DNA of 64,000 nt from Agrobacterium albertimagni AOL15 (GTDB lineage: Bacteria > Pseudomonadota > Alphaproteobacteria > Rhizobiales > Rhizobiaceae): positions 1-64,000 of the forward strand of contig NZ_ALJF01000001.1 of NCBI RefSeq assembly GCF_000300855.1. The letters run 5' to 3'. Shown here piece by piece: positions 1-8,328 of this stretch. A program made the translations under genes and the position numbers. The notes below the pieces were generated by a model. The model was not told the origin of the DNA and ran no database searches. It saw nothing but the letters and a program-made list of their open reading frames with translations. Numbering within the stretch: position 1 is the first letter of the stretch; each line of letters begins with the position of its first letter.

Positions 1-2
1 AT

Positions 3-248
3 CTCTGGGCTCGCCCGAGTCTCGTTGCACACAAGCTTCGGGCACTGGAATTACTGGCCGGGAAACCACAGAAGAAGGGCAACAAGCCTGGCCCTGCCTA
101 TGCCTATAACGTCAAGAAGCTCCGCGACCAGGAGATGCGCGTCGCTGAGCAAGCGCAAAAGAGCTATGAACGCTTCGTCGAGACGTGGCGTCCGCGCCCG
201 CCTGATGAAAAGGCGCGCGGACGCCTCAATCCGGCAAGGCTCGAGTGA
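3..248 (+). CDS. 3' end of an unidentified gene, cut by the window edge
   Basis: An open frame enters from the left edge and ends at the TGA at 246-248, giving the last 81 residues of a protein. The piece is basic and hydrophilic, with a lysine-rich stretch (GKPQKKGNKPG) and a proline/arginine-rich end (WRPRPPDEKARG). Its codon use looks coding, unlike the other frames. I do not recognise the family. It lies beside a truncated insertion sequence, so a transposase C-terminus is possible, but no catalytic motif is visible to support that. Confidence 0.4.
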   Translation, partial: LWARPSLVAHKLRALELLAGKPQKKGNKPGPAYAYNVKKLRDQEMRVAEQAQKSYERFVETWRPRPPDEKARGRLNPARLE

Positions 249-296
249 GGTGGCCTGACGGTGCCTTCAGCCGATGCACCGCACTTCACCACGAGG

Positions 297-1340
297 TCAT
301 CCGCGCAGGAGAAAAATACCATATTTTTGAGCAAAACTCTTGTCGATCTGATCCGTTGAATGAAGCTTTGCCCAGTGCTGCCTGGGAAAGGTCATGTAGG
401 CGAGCACATCCTGTTCGGCACTATCCATCAGCGTGGCGAGTTTCGGCACCTTCGGCCTGATCTGGTCAGCGACATTGCGCCATTGGGTGCTTGCGGCCTC
501 CGGTGTGTCCTGCGCAAAAGCCGTGGCGATGAAGGCGGAGACGACGCGCCGTCCGCTCTTCCCGGCATGGGCAAGCGCATTGCGCATGAAGTGAACCCTG
601 CATCTCTGCCAGGTGGCGGAAAGCACCTTTGAAACGGCGGCCTTGATGCCCTCATGCGCATCGGAGACAGCAAGCTTCACGCCGCGTAGGCCTCGCCTTG
701 TCAGCTTGCGCAGGAATTCCGTCCAGATCGCCTCGGCCTCGGATGTGCCGATCTCCATGCCGAGCACCTCGCGTCGACCATCGGTGTTGACTCCGACGGC
801 AATGATGACAGCGACAGAGACGATGCGTCCGCCGCGGCGAACCTTCAGATAGGTGGCATCGATCCAGAGGTATGGCCATTCCCCCTCAATGGGCCGGTCG
901 AGGAAGGCCTTCACCTTCTCGTCGATCTCCTCGCAGAGCCGGGATATCTGGCTCTTGGAGATGCCGCTCATGCCCATCGCCTTGACGAGGTCATCGACGG
1001 ATCGGGTCGAGACGCCCTGGATATAAGCCTCCTGGATCACAGCAGTCAGGGCCTTCTCGGCCATTCGGCGCGGCTCCAGGAAACTCGGGAAGTAGCTGCC
1101 TGTGCGAAGCTTCGGAATTCGCAGCTCGACGGTGCCCGCCCGCGTCTCCCAGTCCCGGTCGCGATAGCCGTTGCGTTGGGCAAGTCGGAAGCCGTTCTTC
1201 TCGCCATAGCCCGCGCCGGTCTTCGTCCCGACCTCCAGCGCCATCAGCTTCTCGGCAGCAAAGCCGATCATCTCGCGCAGCAAATCTGCATCAGCGCTCT
1301 TCTCAACGAGTGAGCGCAGGTTCATCATGTCGTCGGTCAT
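297..1340 (-). pseudogene. IS256-family (Mutator-type) transposase, truncated at the C-terminus
   Basis: DDE transposase of the IS256 family, which moves its own element by cut-and-paste or copy-out. The 347 residues carry the family's N-terminal domain, the region with the first catalytic Asp ([12 protein letters not shown], near residue 163) and the second ([12 protein letters not shown], near 225), then the conserved [13 protein letters not shown] block. Full-length members are about 400 residues. Homology stops just after [10 protein letters not shown] near 345-350; the expected NPIERLNGEIKRR-like block holding the third catalytic residue (Glu) is replaced by an unrelated tail. The copy should therefore be inactive. 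The 5' leader at 1341-1500 looks like native IS sequence. Confidence 0.85.
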
Positions 1341-1716
1341 CGGTGGTGTCCCTCAGGTTGGCTCTAAGCAACCCGACCCTACCGGAAAACACTGGTGACC
1401 ACCGCTACGCCGCCCGCTCCCTACAGCACATTGGAGGGCGCGCTCGCGAGCGGCATCGCTACCAACCAGCTACACCACGCGCCGGGACACGATCGTTTGG
1501 CGGCATCTTCTGCCTCGTAGGCCCACCCGTTCGCCATTTAGACGCGTTCCGGATGCGCGCAGAGCCTCAGTGACGGCCGAACGGTCTGCTACCCTAAAAC
1601 TGGGACGGACGCAAAAGTCTAACCATGCCTTCTGGCCGCGGCTCCCCGGACTTCCGAACACGACGAGCGCTGGAACGCCTGATGTGGATTTCCTGCTGGA
1701 GAACAGTTTCCCGGTA
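1341..1716. other. IS256 leader and flanking sequence without a gene
   Basis: This stretch lies upstream of the minus-strand transposase start. The first 100-150 bases probably belong to the element's left end; the exact terminal inverted repeat could not be fixed because the other end is lost. No convincing coding frame was seen in the remainder. Confidence 0.4.
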
Positions 1717-1932
1717 TCAAGCGCTGATTAAATCGACGGAGTCCTCGATAGACCACCCGAAAAGCCATGCTTCAAAATTCAAACGCCACTGCTCGAAGCA
1801 GAATCCGCTTGCTGCTGGCTTGTTCAGCAGCAGAGGATTCGCATCTTCCGATATACCGGCCCTCCGCGCGCGCATCCCAAGACATTGCCATTCCAGCACC
1901 GTATCGATTTCTGAAGCCATCGCGATCCTCAT
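1717..1932 (-). CDS. small RMF/CrpP-like protein (tentative)
   Basis: A 71-residue protein with an ATG preceded by GGGAG at about 5 bases. Its layout resembles ribosome modulation factor and the CrpP-like proteins of mobile elements: a Gly-x-x-Ala-Arg-x-Gly segment (GMRARRAGISEDANP), then a Trp-rich C-terminal part ending in EAWLFGWSIED, like the AW..GW signature of that family. RMF dimerises ribosomes in stationary phase; the plasmid-borne relatives are mostly uncharacterised. The match is by pattern only. A spurious ORF is the alternative, but the ribosome-binding site and composition favour a gene. Confidence 0.45.
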   Translation of the reverse strand: MRIAMASEIDTVLEWQCLGMRARRAGISEDANPLLLNKPAASGFCFEQWRLNFEAWLFGWSIEDSVDLISA

Positions 1933-1961
1933 GATCTCCCAGTGAATGTTGGGACGTCAAC

Positions 1962-2135
1962 ATGACGCAACTCACCTTTGATTGGGAAGCTTACATGAAT
2001 CTTGCATCAGAACCGATTCTCGTCAAATGCTTAGATTTCGGGCACGATGGCCGACGAATTCGAGCCTACGAGGCATACCAATTTTGGGGTGTTCGTCCTT
2101 TTTTCCAAAAAGTCTCGGTGAGCCGCCTCGTTTGA
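1962..2135 (+). CDS. possible 57-residue protein, divergent from the RMF-like gene
   Basis: An ATG at 1962 opens a 57-codon frame ending in TGA at 2133-2135, divergent from the RMF-like gene 30 bases away. The predicted peptide begins MTQLTFDWEAYMN and contains paired aromatic residues (EAYQFWGVRPFF). I recognise no family. The ribosome-binding site is weak (GGGAC). It may be a real small gene or chance. Confidence 0.25.
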   Translation: MTQLTFDWEAYMNLASEPILVKCLDFGHDGRRIRAYEAYQFWGVRPFFQKVSVSRLV

Positions 2136-2764
2136 CCGGAGACCTCTAATGCATCAGAGTTAAAACGCCGTGTCGTTGCAAGGCAATGTCCACGTCTGCA
2201 CGGACACTGCCTGTAGGCTCCGCTTTTGAACAGAATCGAACCGGTGGCTCGTCAGTCTGTCTCTCGGGATGTCGTATCGCGGGTTCTGTCCCGGCGTAGG
2301 GAGAACAGTGATGCACATCCCCTAGGCTTTCCTGACAGTCCCGCCCTACCGAGTTCATACACCAAGATTTTCGCCGAAGTCTCCTCGGGCCGCCGATTAA
2401 AAAAAGGAATTGAGCAGCGCCGAACAGCAGGAGCACGCGTCAACTCGCTTGGTAACAGTTGAAAAACCGTCGGCAGGCCAGACTATGGCCCGCTAATCAA
2501 AGATCTCACAATACCGGATCCTGACGATCGACATGTTCCCGCCGACTATCGCAGGGTAGGCCACCGTGATCGTCACCTGGAGCCTGAAGGACCCTCCCGC
2601 GAGAAACCTACTCGCCTATGGTGTAACGTTCAGCAGTAGATCAGCGCTTTCTCCCACGGAGCAAAGCAGCATTGGCAGCACGGATCCTCAATCAGGCCTG
2701 GAGGCCGCTCAGTCTGTCAGACACCAAAGTGGTGCCGATGGCGGACCTGGGTCAAAGCGCGGCG
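2136..2764. other. gene-poor intergenic stretch
   Basis: Several short frames overlap on both strands, but none has a good start, ribosome-binding site or recognisable motif. The segment looks like decayed DNA between the insertion-sequence debris and the propeller-like genes. I see no tRNA or strong terminator. Confidence 0.4.
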
Positions 2765-3634
2765 TCAGAAGGCGAAGCGCCGCAGATGTCGTCGCTGTCG
2801 GTCGCTGTTCACGACCGCGAACACAGCGGTCTCGTCATGTGCCCAGGCGACACCGATACGGCTATCCCCTCCGATCTGGAATGCGCCAACCAGAACGCCA
2901 TTCCCACTGTCCCAGATCTTGACGGATGCGCCCGATCGGTCGGAGCGCTGGAGCATGGCAACGTAGCGTGAGCTAGGCGAGACTGTCAGCCAATTGTCCA
3001 TGGGCGTGTAACGGCTCTCAAGCACGGCAACGTCATTTCCAGCCAGATCCTGCAGGACCAGGCGGCGCTCCTCATCCGCGGTCACAACCTTTTGCCCGTT
3101 GTCGACGAACTGCGCATTGTAGTTGAACGGCGCCCCGGGTGCGGGTTCCCCTGGAAAGGTCCTCGGATAGACGTCGAGGCCTAGGTCGATCGTCTCGATC
3201 AGCCGGCCGTTTGCAACCTCTATGACGGCGTGAGAATCATCGTTTTCAAGGCAGTTGCGCCTCTGTGAACAGCCGATTGCAGCGCGCTTTCCGTCAGAGG
3301 AAAGAACCACACTGGTAAAGCCGTTCTGGATTGCCAGAGGATAGCGCCCCTCCTCGCGTCCCGTCATTGGATCAAGCCGGATCAGACCCGGCCGATAGCC
3401 ATCAGCTGTCCTGACCTGGCCGAACAGACTTGCCATGCCGTCGACCTGTGTCGGCGTCATGGTCGTGTGGGTCAGGGGCGTAAAGTCGATCAGTTCCAGG
3501 TTATGGGTACAGCCGGACAGACCGAGCAGCCGGTCAAGCGGCCGACAGGTGCCGAGTGACCACCAGATCATCCAGCCAAGTCCAGCCAGGACAGCGACGC
3601 CGACGACAGCGGCTGCGATCAAAGATTTCCTCAT
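2765..3634 (-). CDS. membrane-anchored WD40/propeller-like protein, paralog of the upstream gene
   Basis: A 289-residue protein with an N-terminal membrane segment at about residues 5-27 (VVGVAVLAGLGWMIWW), followed by a cysteine-bearing linker with the motif C-x(5)-LLGLSGCT and then a domain of repeated beta-strand units. Blocks such as VVLSSDGKRAAIGCS, LTVSPSSRYVAMLQ and VKIWDSGNGVLVGAF look like blades of a WD40/YVTN-type propeller (Ser-x-Asp/Ser-Gly turn, xxIWD). The bulk is probably outside the cytoplasm. It overlaps the preceding gene by ATGA and shares the LGLSGCT motif and layout with it, so the two are tandem paralogs in one operon. Function is unknown; scaffolding or sensing is plausible for the fold. 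Confidence 0.65.
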   Translation of the reverse strand: MRKSLIAAAVVGVAVLAGLGWMIWWSLGTCRPLDRLLGLSGCTHNLELIDFTPLTHTTMTPTQVDGMASLFGQVRTADGYRPGLIRLDPMTGREEGRYPLAIQNGFTSVVLSSDGKRAAIGCSQRRNCLENDDSHAVIEVANGRLIETIDLGLDVYPRTFPGEPAPGAPFNYNAQFVDNGQKVVTADEERRLVLQDLAGNDVAVLESRYTPMDNWLTVSPSSRYVAMLQRSDRSGASVKIWDSGNGVLVGAFQIGGDSRIGVAWAHDETAVFAVVNSDRQRRHLRRFAF

Positions 3635-4623
3635 CGACCAGCCTCCACGCCATAGCGTCTCAGATCTGTCGCAGCGCCAGGCTCGACGCCGACTGCCGTT
3701 GCCACAAAGACAGCCTGGCCATCGCTTTGCCAGGCGAGCGCCGGCGACAGATCGGTATCGATCTCGTGCCGAGCTAAGACGCCCCCGGTCTCGACATCCC
3801 AGACCTGAAGGATGGCGCGCGGCATGCCCTTGCCGGAAAAGCGGCGTGACAGGGTGGCAAGGCGAGCACCATCGGGCGAAAGGGCCGACTGTAGCTGGTT
3901 AAAGGGAATGTAGTGGTCCGGCAGATCGAGCATGCGCGGGGCGCCAGCGAGTTCAATCTGATCGGTGGCATTGATGGTTGCATTGGAAGAGACGGCCGGC
4001 GGCAAAGCTCCACGCAAGGGCGCACCATCGCTGATGGCAAAAGCCACGGCACCGGCGACCACCGCCTGTCCGTCCTCGGCGAAAGCAAGGTCAAAGGACC
4101 GACCTTCAGAATTGGGCCTGGCGTCTTCCATGGGAACGCTGGCATGCCAGACGATGGAACCGTCCCTGTTTAACAAAGCGAGCTGCGTGGAGTAGAGGGC
4201 GTCCCGTTGGTCGGCCGACGAAAGCAGATCACAGACATAGATGGTGTTGCAGGTCACTGCGATCGTTTCGCCATCCGGAGAGATTTGCATCTGGTCGATC
4301 CGGCCAAAGGCGGGGAATGACACCCGCTCGACCTCGCGGCCTTGGGCCCAGTCGATCCGCACGACTTGCGTCGTCACCCGATAGTTCCGCGATCCAGGCA
4401 CGTCTTCATATTTGTTGCCGAGCACAACCAGATATCCGTCGGTATCGCGTGCCAGCGTGCTTGCGAGCGTCGAAACACCCGCTATCGTGCGACTGCCGGT
4501 GCAACCACTCAATCCCAATGCCGTATCGAAAAAGCCGCATTCTCGGGTGCCCCAATAGGTCAAGGCTGCAAGGGCTGCAAAGGCTGCCAGACCGGTCGAC
4601 AGGACCATCAACCGCCGCTTCAT
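3631..4623 (-). CDS. membrane-anchored WD40/propeller-like protein, first of a tandem pair
   Basis: A 330-residue protein (start at the ATG at 4621-4623, which has GGAG 6 bases upstream; another ATG lies four codons earlier). A hydrophobic segment at about residues 5-24 is followed by C-x(5)-ALGLSGCT, the same paired-cysteine motif as in the next gene. The rest contains propeller-like blades: MQISPDGETIAVTCN, SALSPDGARLATLS and LQVWDVETGGVLARH are classical WD40/YVTN turns. The stop overlaps the start of its paralog by four bases. It may be coexpressed with the sigma/anti-sigma genes upstream, though about 180 bases separate it from the LprI-like gene. No known function. Confidence 0.65.
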   Translation of the reverse strand: MKRRLMVLSTGLAAFAALAALTYWGTRECGFFDTALGLSGCTGSRTIAGVSTLASTLARDTDGYLVVLGNKYEDVPGSRNYRVTTQVVRIDWAQGREVERVSFPAFGRIDQMQISPDGETIAVTCNTIYVCDLLSSADQRDALYSTQLALLNRDGSIVWHASVPMEDARPNSEGRSFDLAFAEDGQAVVAGAVAFAISDGAPLRGALPPAVSSNATINATDQIELAGAPRMLDLPDHYIPFNQLQSALSPDGARLATLSRRFSGKGMPRAILQVWDVETGGVLARHEIDTDLSPALAWQSDGQAVFVATAVGVEPGAATDLRRYGVEAGR

Positions 4624-4806
4624 TGTCTGCTCCATGCTCGTGGTCGCATAAAACTCTCCGCCATGAGACGGCCATCGCGGCTAGAACCTTGGTCGCAACC
4701 GGGCGCTTTAGATTGCGGTCGCCCCTCCTCTGTTCACCGCACCTTCCTGGCTAGAGCCGCAATTGCCTGTCGCCATAATGACAGCACTCGAAAGGGCAGC
4801 CGATAG

Positions 4807-5232
4807 CTATTGCTCTCTTGCGCTCTGGGAGCGGATCCACTGCAACCGGTCCTGCGTGAGACGAAGCCAGCAATCTGCAAGGGCGACGGAGGTGAAACTG
4901 CCATCACCGGCGAGACCAGCCTCAAACTCACAGGTTGATTTGCGGAACCGTTTCCAATCCGATTGGGCCTCGCCCAGAGCCGTTCCTTGCTCCTCGGCGA
5001 GGTCCAGTTCCTTCAAGGCAAGCTCAATCTCGGCTTCCACGTCATCGGTCGCAGACAAGGTGCAATTCAGCATGTCAGCCGTCACCCCCCGACTGCTCTC
5101 CATGCAGGCCTCGTATCGGGAGCCTTCCGGGCTCCCGGCGTCTCCCGCATAGGCTGGGAGAGACAAAAAGGCGACGAGCATTAGCACCGGGCGCCAGCAG
5201 GCCATGTAGGGATTGAGACCATTTCTGTGCAT
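4807..5232 (-). CDS. LprI/DUF1311-like secreted protein
   Basis: A 141-residue exported protein. The ATG at 5230-5232 has GAGGATCAA just upstream, so I prefer it to the longer frame starting at 5367. A signal peptide covers about residues 1-30 (LMLVAFLSLPAYAGDAG). The mature part has the lysozyme-inhibitor LprI N-terminal (DUF1311) pattern: RYEACMES near the start, ADMLNCTL, a helical EIELALKELDLAE, AQSDWKRFRKSTCEFE and a final ALADCWLRLTQDRLQWI with spaced cysteines. In the family, LprI of mycobacteria inhibits lysozyme; most proteobacterial members are untested. It lies downstream of the anti-sigma gene on the same strand. Confidence 0.65.
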   Translation of the reverse strand: MHRNGLNPYMACWRPVLMLVAFLSLPAYAGDAGSPEGSRYEACMESSRGVTADMLNCTLSATDDVEAEIELALKELDLAEEQGTALGEAQSDWKRFRKSTCEFEAGLAGDGSFTSVALADCWLRLTQDRLQWIRSQSAREQ

Positions 5233-5363
5233 TTGATCCTCGCATTGTGCCGCACTCATGGGAAAGACGATCGCAGTCATCGCATTCTTGGTGAAGTGTC
5301 GAAGCATTGCGCGAAAATCACAGATCAGAGCTAAGGATCTGAGAGAGCCATCAGAAGACAAAC

Positions 5364-6122
5364 TCAACGGCCGACATTACCCAACCGTCGCTCGACCTCT
5401 GCCCTGTCTTGCGCGTCAGAGACCAGTTTCGAACGCTCAGGATCGCGTCCATATTTTCCGTCTACCCGATGATAAATGCGCCAGAAGCGGACGTCCCCTG
5501 CCCCGAAACGGATGGCCACCAGATTGGATGCCGGTAGCGCGAATGCACCTAGGATTTCTGCGTCCTCGCCGGGCATCAAGCCCTGGACGTCGATGGTTTC
5601 CTCGCCAGAGAGCTCGGGCAAATAGATTTCAAGGCCAGTGGCGTCGCGGCGGGTGCCGATAACGACCCCGTCGCCCTCAAACCGCGAGACGATCTGGGGC
5701 AAAGCACCGATCGGCCTTTGTCCGGCACTTGGCAAGGATTGCGCTCCCAAACGTCTGCTCGTATCGGCAGGCGTCTGGCCGCGCGGAACATCGTTGCCCC
5801 GAGACAGTTCGGTTGGGTCAGGTGACGCAGGAGCTGGGACCTCGGCAATCACATCGCGACTTCTGTCCGTTCCGGGACCGGGCTGCAGCAGGTAGGCCGT
5901 CACCATCAACGCACCGGCAAAGGTGGCGACGCCCACGGGCAGCAACCAGACCGCAAACCGTCGCATCAACAGAGATGGCGAGCTTACCTCGCCCGCCAAG
6001 GAGGGGCGGCGATTGACGAAGTTTTCCCGGCTCTGGGAGATCACGGCTTGCATGACAACGGGATCCGGTTCCGGAGCGACTAAATACTGCAAGAGCTCGA
6101 GATGGTCACGGTCCTTGCTCAT
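5364..6122 (-). CDS. membrane anti-sigma factor-like protein, partner of the ECF sigma gene
   Basis: A 252-residue protein whose ATG overlaps the sigma-factor stop by four bases, the usual arrangement for an ECF sigma factor and its anti-sigma. The N-terminal 50 residues are cytoplasmic and helical (HLELLQYLVAPEPDP), one membrane segment lies near residues 54-78 (RRFAVWLLPVGVATFAG), then comes a Pro/Ser-rich linker and a beta-rich periplasmic domain (ALPQIVSRFEGDGVVIG to FGAGDVRFWRIYHR). I see no HxxxCxxC zinc motif, so it is not a ZAS-type anti-sigma. The assignment is from context and topology. Confidence 0.6.
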   Translation of the reverse strand: MSKDRDHLELLQYLVAPEPDPVVMQAVISQSRENFVNRRPSLAGEVSSPSLLMRRFAVWLLPVGVATFAGALMVTAYLLQPGPGTDRSRDVIAEVPAPASPDPTELSRGNDVPRGQTPADTSRRLGAQSLPSAGQRPIGALPQIVSRFEGDGVVIGTRRDATGLEIYLPELSGEETIDVQGLMPGEDAEILGAFALPASNLVAIRFGAGDVRFWRIYHRVDGKYGRDPERSKLVSDAQDRAEVERRLGNVGR

Positions 6123-6670
6123 AGCAGGTCCCTCAGCGACTTGCGCGCATTGTGGATGTGCCAGGAAACAGTGACTTCCTTACACCCCATGATCTCAGCT
6201 GCTTCTGCCTGGGAAAGTTGCTCTCCAAAAACGAGAAGCACGGCGTTACGCTGCTTTTCCGGCAGCTGGCGCACGACGCGCCAGATGTCGTTGACGCGCA
6301 ACTGGTCTTCCTGATCTGGGGCAAGGTCCTCGCTCACCACTGCCGATACGGCCTCAATTCGCTCGGCATGCCTTCTGTTCCTCCGCTGGAGGTCACGCAC
6401 AGCGTTGAGGGTTACACGATAGAGCCAGCTCGTGAATTTTGACCGTCCATCGAAGCGTGCAATCGCATCGGCCAGCCTCATACATACGGCCTGCGTAACA
6501 TCTTCGGCATCGCTTTTGTTACCCAACCAACGGAATGCCGTCTTGTAAATGAAGCGGTAATGCTCTGAGATCAGTTGTTCAAAAGCTCTCGCGTCGCCCG
6601 CCCTCACCCGTGCGAGAAGATCAGCGGCCTCATCGACCGGTTTGGAAATGTCTAGGTCAACAAATTGCAC
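6119..6670 (-). CDS. ECF-type RNA polymerase sigma factor
   Basis: Extracytoplasmic-function sigma factor, 183 residues from the GTG at 6668-6670 (GGGAG upstream). An upstream TTG would add 23 residues but lies ahead of the likely promoter. Region 2 is clear (FIYKTAFRWLGNKSDAEDVTQAVCMRLADAIARF, split here by regions 2.1-2.4), followed by WLYRVTLNAVRDLQRR, and region 4 has VVRQLPEKQRNAVLLVF and the helix-turn-helix SQAEAAEIMGCKEVTVSWHI. It would direct RNA polymerase to a small regulon and is probably held inactive by the overlapping membrane anti-sigma. The promoter resembles the GGAAC-N16-CGTT class. Confidence 0.9.
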   Translation of the reverse strand: MQFVDLDISKPVDEAADLLARVRAGDARAFEQLISEHYRFIYKTAFRWLGNKSDAEDVTQAVCMRLADAIARFDGRSKFTSWLYRVTLNAVRDLQRRNRRHAERIEAVSAVVSEDLAPDQEDQLRVNDIWRVVRQLPEKQRNAVLLVFGEQLSQAEAAEIMGCKEVTVSWHIHNARKSLRDLL

Positions 6671-6702
6671 TTTGTCACATACTCCCGACTTACCCGAAGC
6701 GG

Positions 6703-6728
6703 TAACGTAGAAGTTGCAATATAGTTCT
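6703..6728 (-). promoter_or_regulatory. EcfG/ECF-like promoter ahead of the sigma gene
   Basis: On the minus strand AGAAC (6724-6728) and CGTTA (6703-6707) are separated by exactly 16 bases, close to the alphaproteobacterial general-stress consensus GGAAC-N16/17-CGTT. Transcription would begin near 6695, giving a short leader before the GTG at 6670. The first base of the -35 element deviates (A for G). The sigma factor could recognise its own promoter, or the unit could be part of the general stress response. Confidence 0.45.
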
Positions 6729-6739
6729 GGTTGTAACAA

Positions 6740-7385
6740 ATTTTCTGTCCGAGGGGCGAAAAGCCCAACATGTTGTCAAGGAGGAAGCAGGCCACAACGG
6801 AATTACAAACCTATCGCTTGGCCGCGTTCAGGAGGTTGTGGACTGGCCGGACAGGAGCGTGAAATCCTTGGGTATCGTTGGATGGCGCGGAGCTTAGGAC
6901 AGGTGATGGATACTTCCACCTTTCGGATCATAAAGATCGTGAATGTCATGATCATCCTTCTCCGCCTGCTCTGTCCCGCATCAGGCATGGCAGCAGTTAT
7001 TTGTTATTCCGAAGGTCGGTTTCGGTGCAGATAAGACGAATGCGCGCACCGTTTGCTTGGTGCCCCACACGAATAATTTCGCGGGCATCCGTTCCGCGAC
7101 CATGATGGCCGCCGATATCGCTGTCGCGCCGTCGCTCAAGCAAGTATCAGATTGACGGCATTGCTGGCCTTCTCTCGCAGAGATTTGGGAAAGAGCTGCT
7201 CGCCTGTGGTGGTCTCGGCGCGGCACTGCAGACGGAAACACGCTTCCAGCCGTAGTTTTTTCAGCCTCAAGGCCAAAGCGAGGGACTGATTGTTCGTCTC
7301 ATCAGCGAACAACCTTTTCATCCTGCGAACTGAACAAGGCACAGCCGCAGGCGATCCTCATATCAATACAAATGAAGAGTGCTCT
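6740..7385. other. intergenic region between the sigma operon and the exported-protein island
   Basis: About 645 bases without a supported gene. A plus-strand frame ending at the TGA 7153-7155 encodes a coding-looking stretch (FVIPKVGFGADKTNAR, LVPHTNNFAGIRSA) but has an in-frame stop before any start, so it may be a gene remnant. Nothing else recognised. Confidence 0.35.
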
Positions 7386-8081
7386 ATGTCTCGTTTTTCC
7401 AAGCCCCTTATTGCCCTTGCCCTCGCGACCATCCCCTTCTTTGTGTTGGTGGGCACGACGAGTACGGTCACGGTGAATGGCCAAATTGCATCGGACAGCA
7501 GATTCAACATTGGCGGGTTGATTATGGCCTTGATCGGGCTTGCCATTGTCTTCGGGGTCTTGCGCCCGTCAGCGCCAAGAGATCCCGCTCGCAAGTCGAT
7601 TGCTGCCGCTGCGGGTCTGCTATGCCTTGTGCAGATTGCCAATTCGATCGACTTGATCCGCATAGAACCGCTGGATTGGGTCATGCCGGATCGGCATCTG
7701 CCCGAGCTTCAATATTCGGGGCTGGCAGAAAACGACTACATCTACCTTTCAAACAAAAGTCCAGACTTCTATCGTCGAACCTTGACGCGCGAGAAGGGCA
7801 AAATCCTCGGGCAAGCCATGCAGCATCGCGTCTATGCCGACCTTTGTCATGGCGGACGCTATCGGGCCGACCTTGTGCGGGCCGAACAGTTGCCCGACTA
7901 CTTCGATGCCACTGAGCGTGCTGAAATCGAACGCTTGGCTTCAATCGCGGCTGAGAATGCTCCGACTGAATGTTCTCGCACAATGTCCAACCGGCTGATG
8001 GGTCCGGCCGTGGATGAACTCAACCGTCAGATGGATCTCTTCGATAGGCTGGAAGCCGAATATCTTGAACTGGCCGGCTAA
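7386..8081 (+). CDS. inner-membrane protein of unknown function
   Basis: A 231-residue protein; the ATG at 7386 has GAAGAG about 6 bases upstream. Three hydrophobic segments are visible near residues 7-26 (LIALALATIPFFVLVG), 42-60 (GGLIMALIGLAIVFGVL) and 73-88 (AAAGLLCLVQIANSI). The C-terminal 140 residues are soluble and charged, with two cysteines (ADLCHGGRY and PTECSRTM) and a final coiled-coil-like helix (ELNRQMDLFDRLEAEYLEL). I recognise no family. It is the first of a run of plus-strand genes for exported or membrane proteins. Confidence 0.6.
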   Translation: MSRFSKPLIALALATIPFFVLVGTTSTVTVNGQIASDSRFNIGGLIMALIGLAIVFGVLRPSAPRDPARKSIAAAAGLLCLVQIANSIDLIRIEPLDWVMPDRHLPELQYSGLAENDYIYLSNKSPDFYRRTLTREKGKILGQAMQHRVYADLCHGGRYRADLVRAEQLPDYFDATERAEIERLASIAAENAPTECSRTMSNRLMGPAVDELNRQMDLFDRLEAEYLELAG

Positions 8082-8328
8082 GTGCCATTTTGCCTGAGCC
8101 GCCGCAGACAGACCCGCCATCTGGCGCGGTGCTTTATCAGCCCGGCCGGATGGCGGTGATGGAAAAAGATCGGGCGCGAAATCGATGGACTTACACCAGT
8201 CGCTGCATGCGGCGGATGCGCTGCCAGACGAGTATTCCATCAACACTCGACTAAAAACGCGCTTCAGGACCAAGCTTTAGCGGCTCGTGACCGTCATAGC
8301 TCTGACCGACATGTTTAAAGGATGTAGC

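Noticed and set aside
2146..2462. Overlapping short frames on both strands near 2.3 kb
   Set aside because: No ribosome-binding site, no conserved motif and mutually overlapping; left as noncoding.
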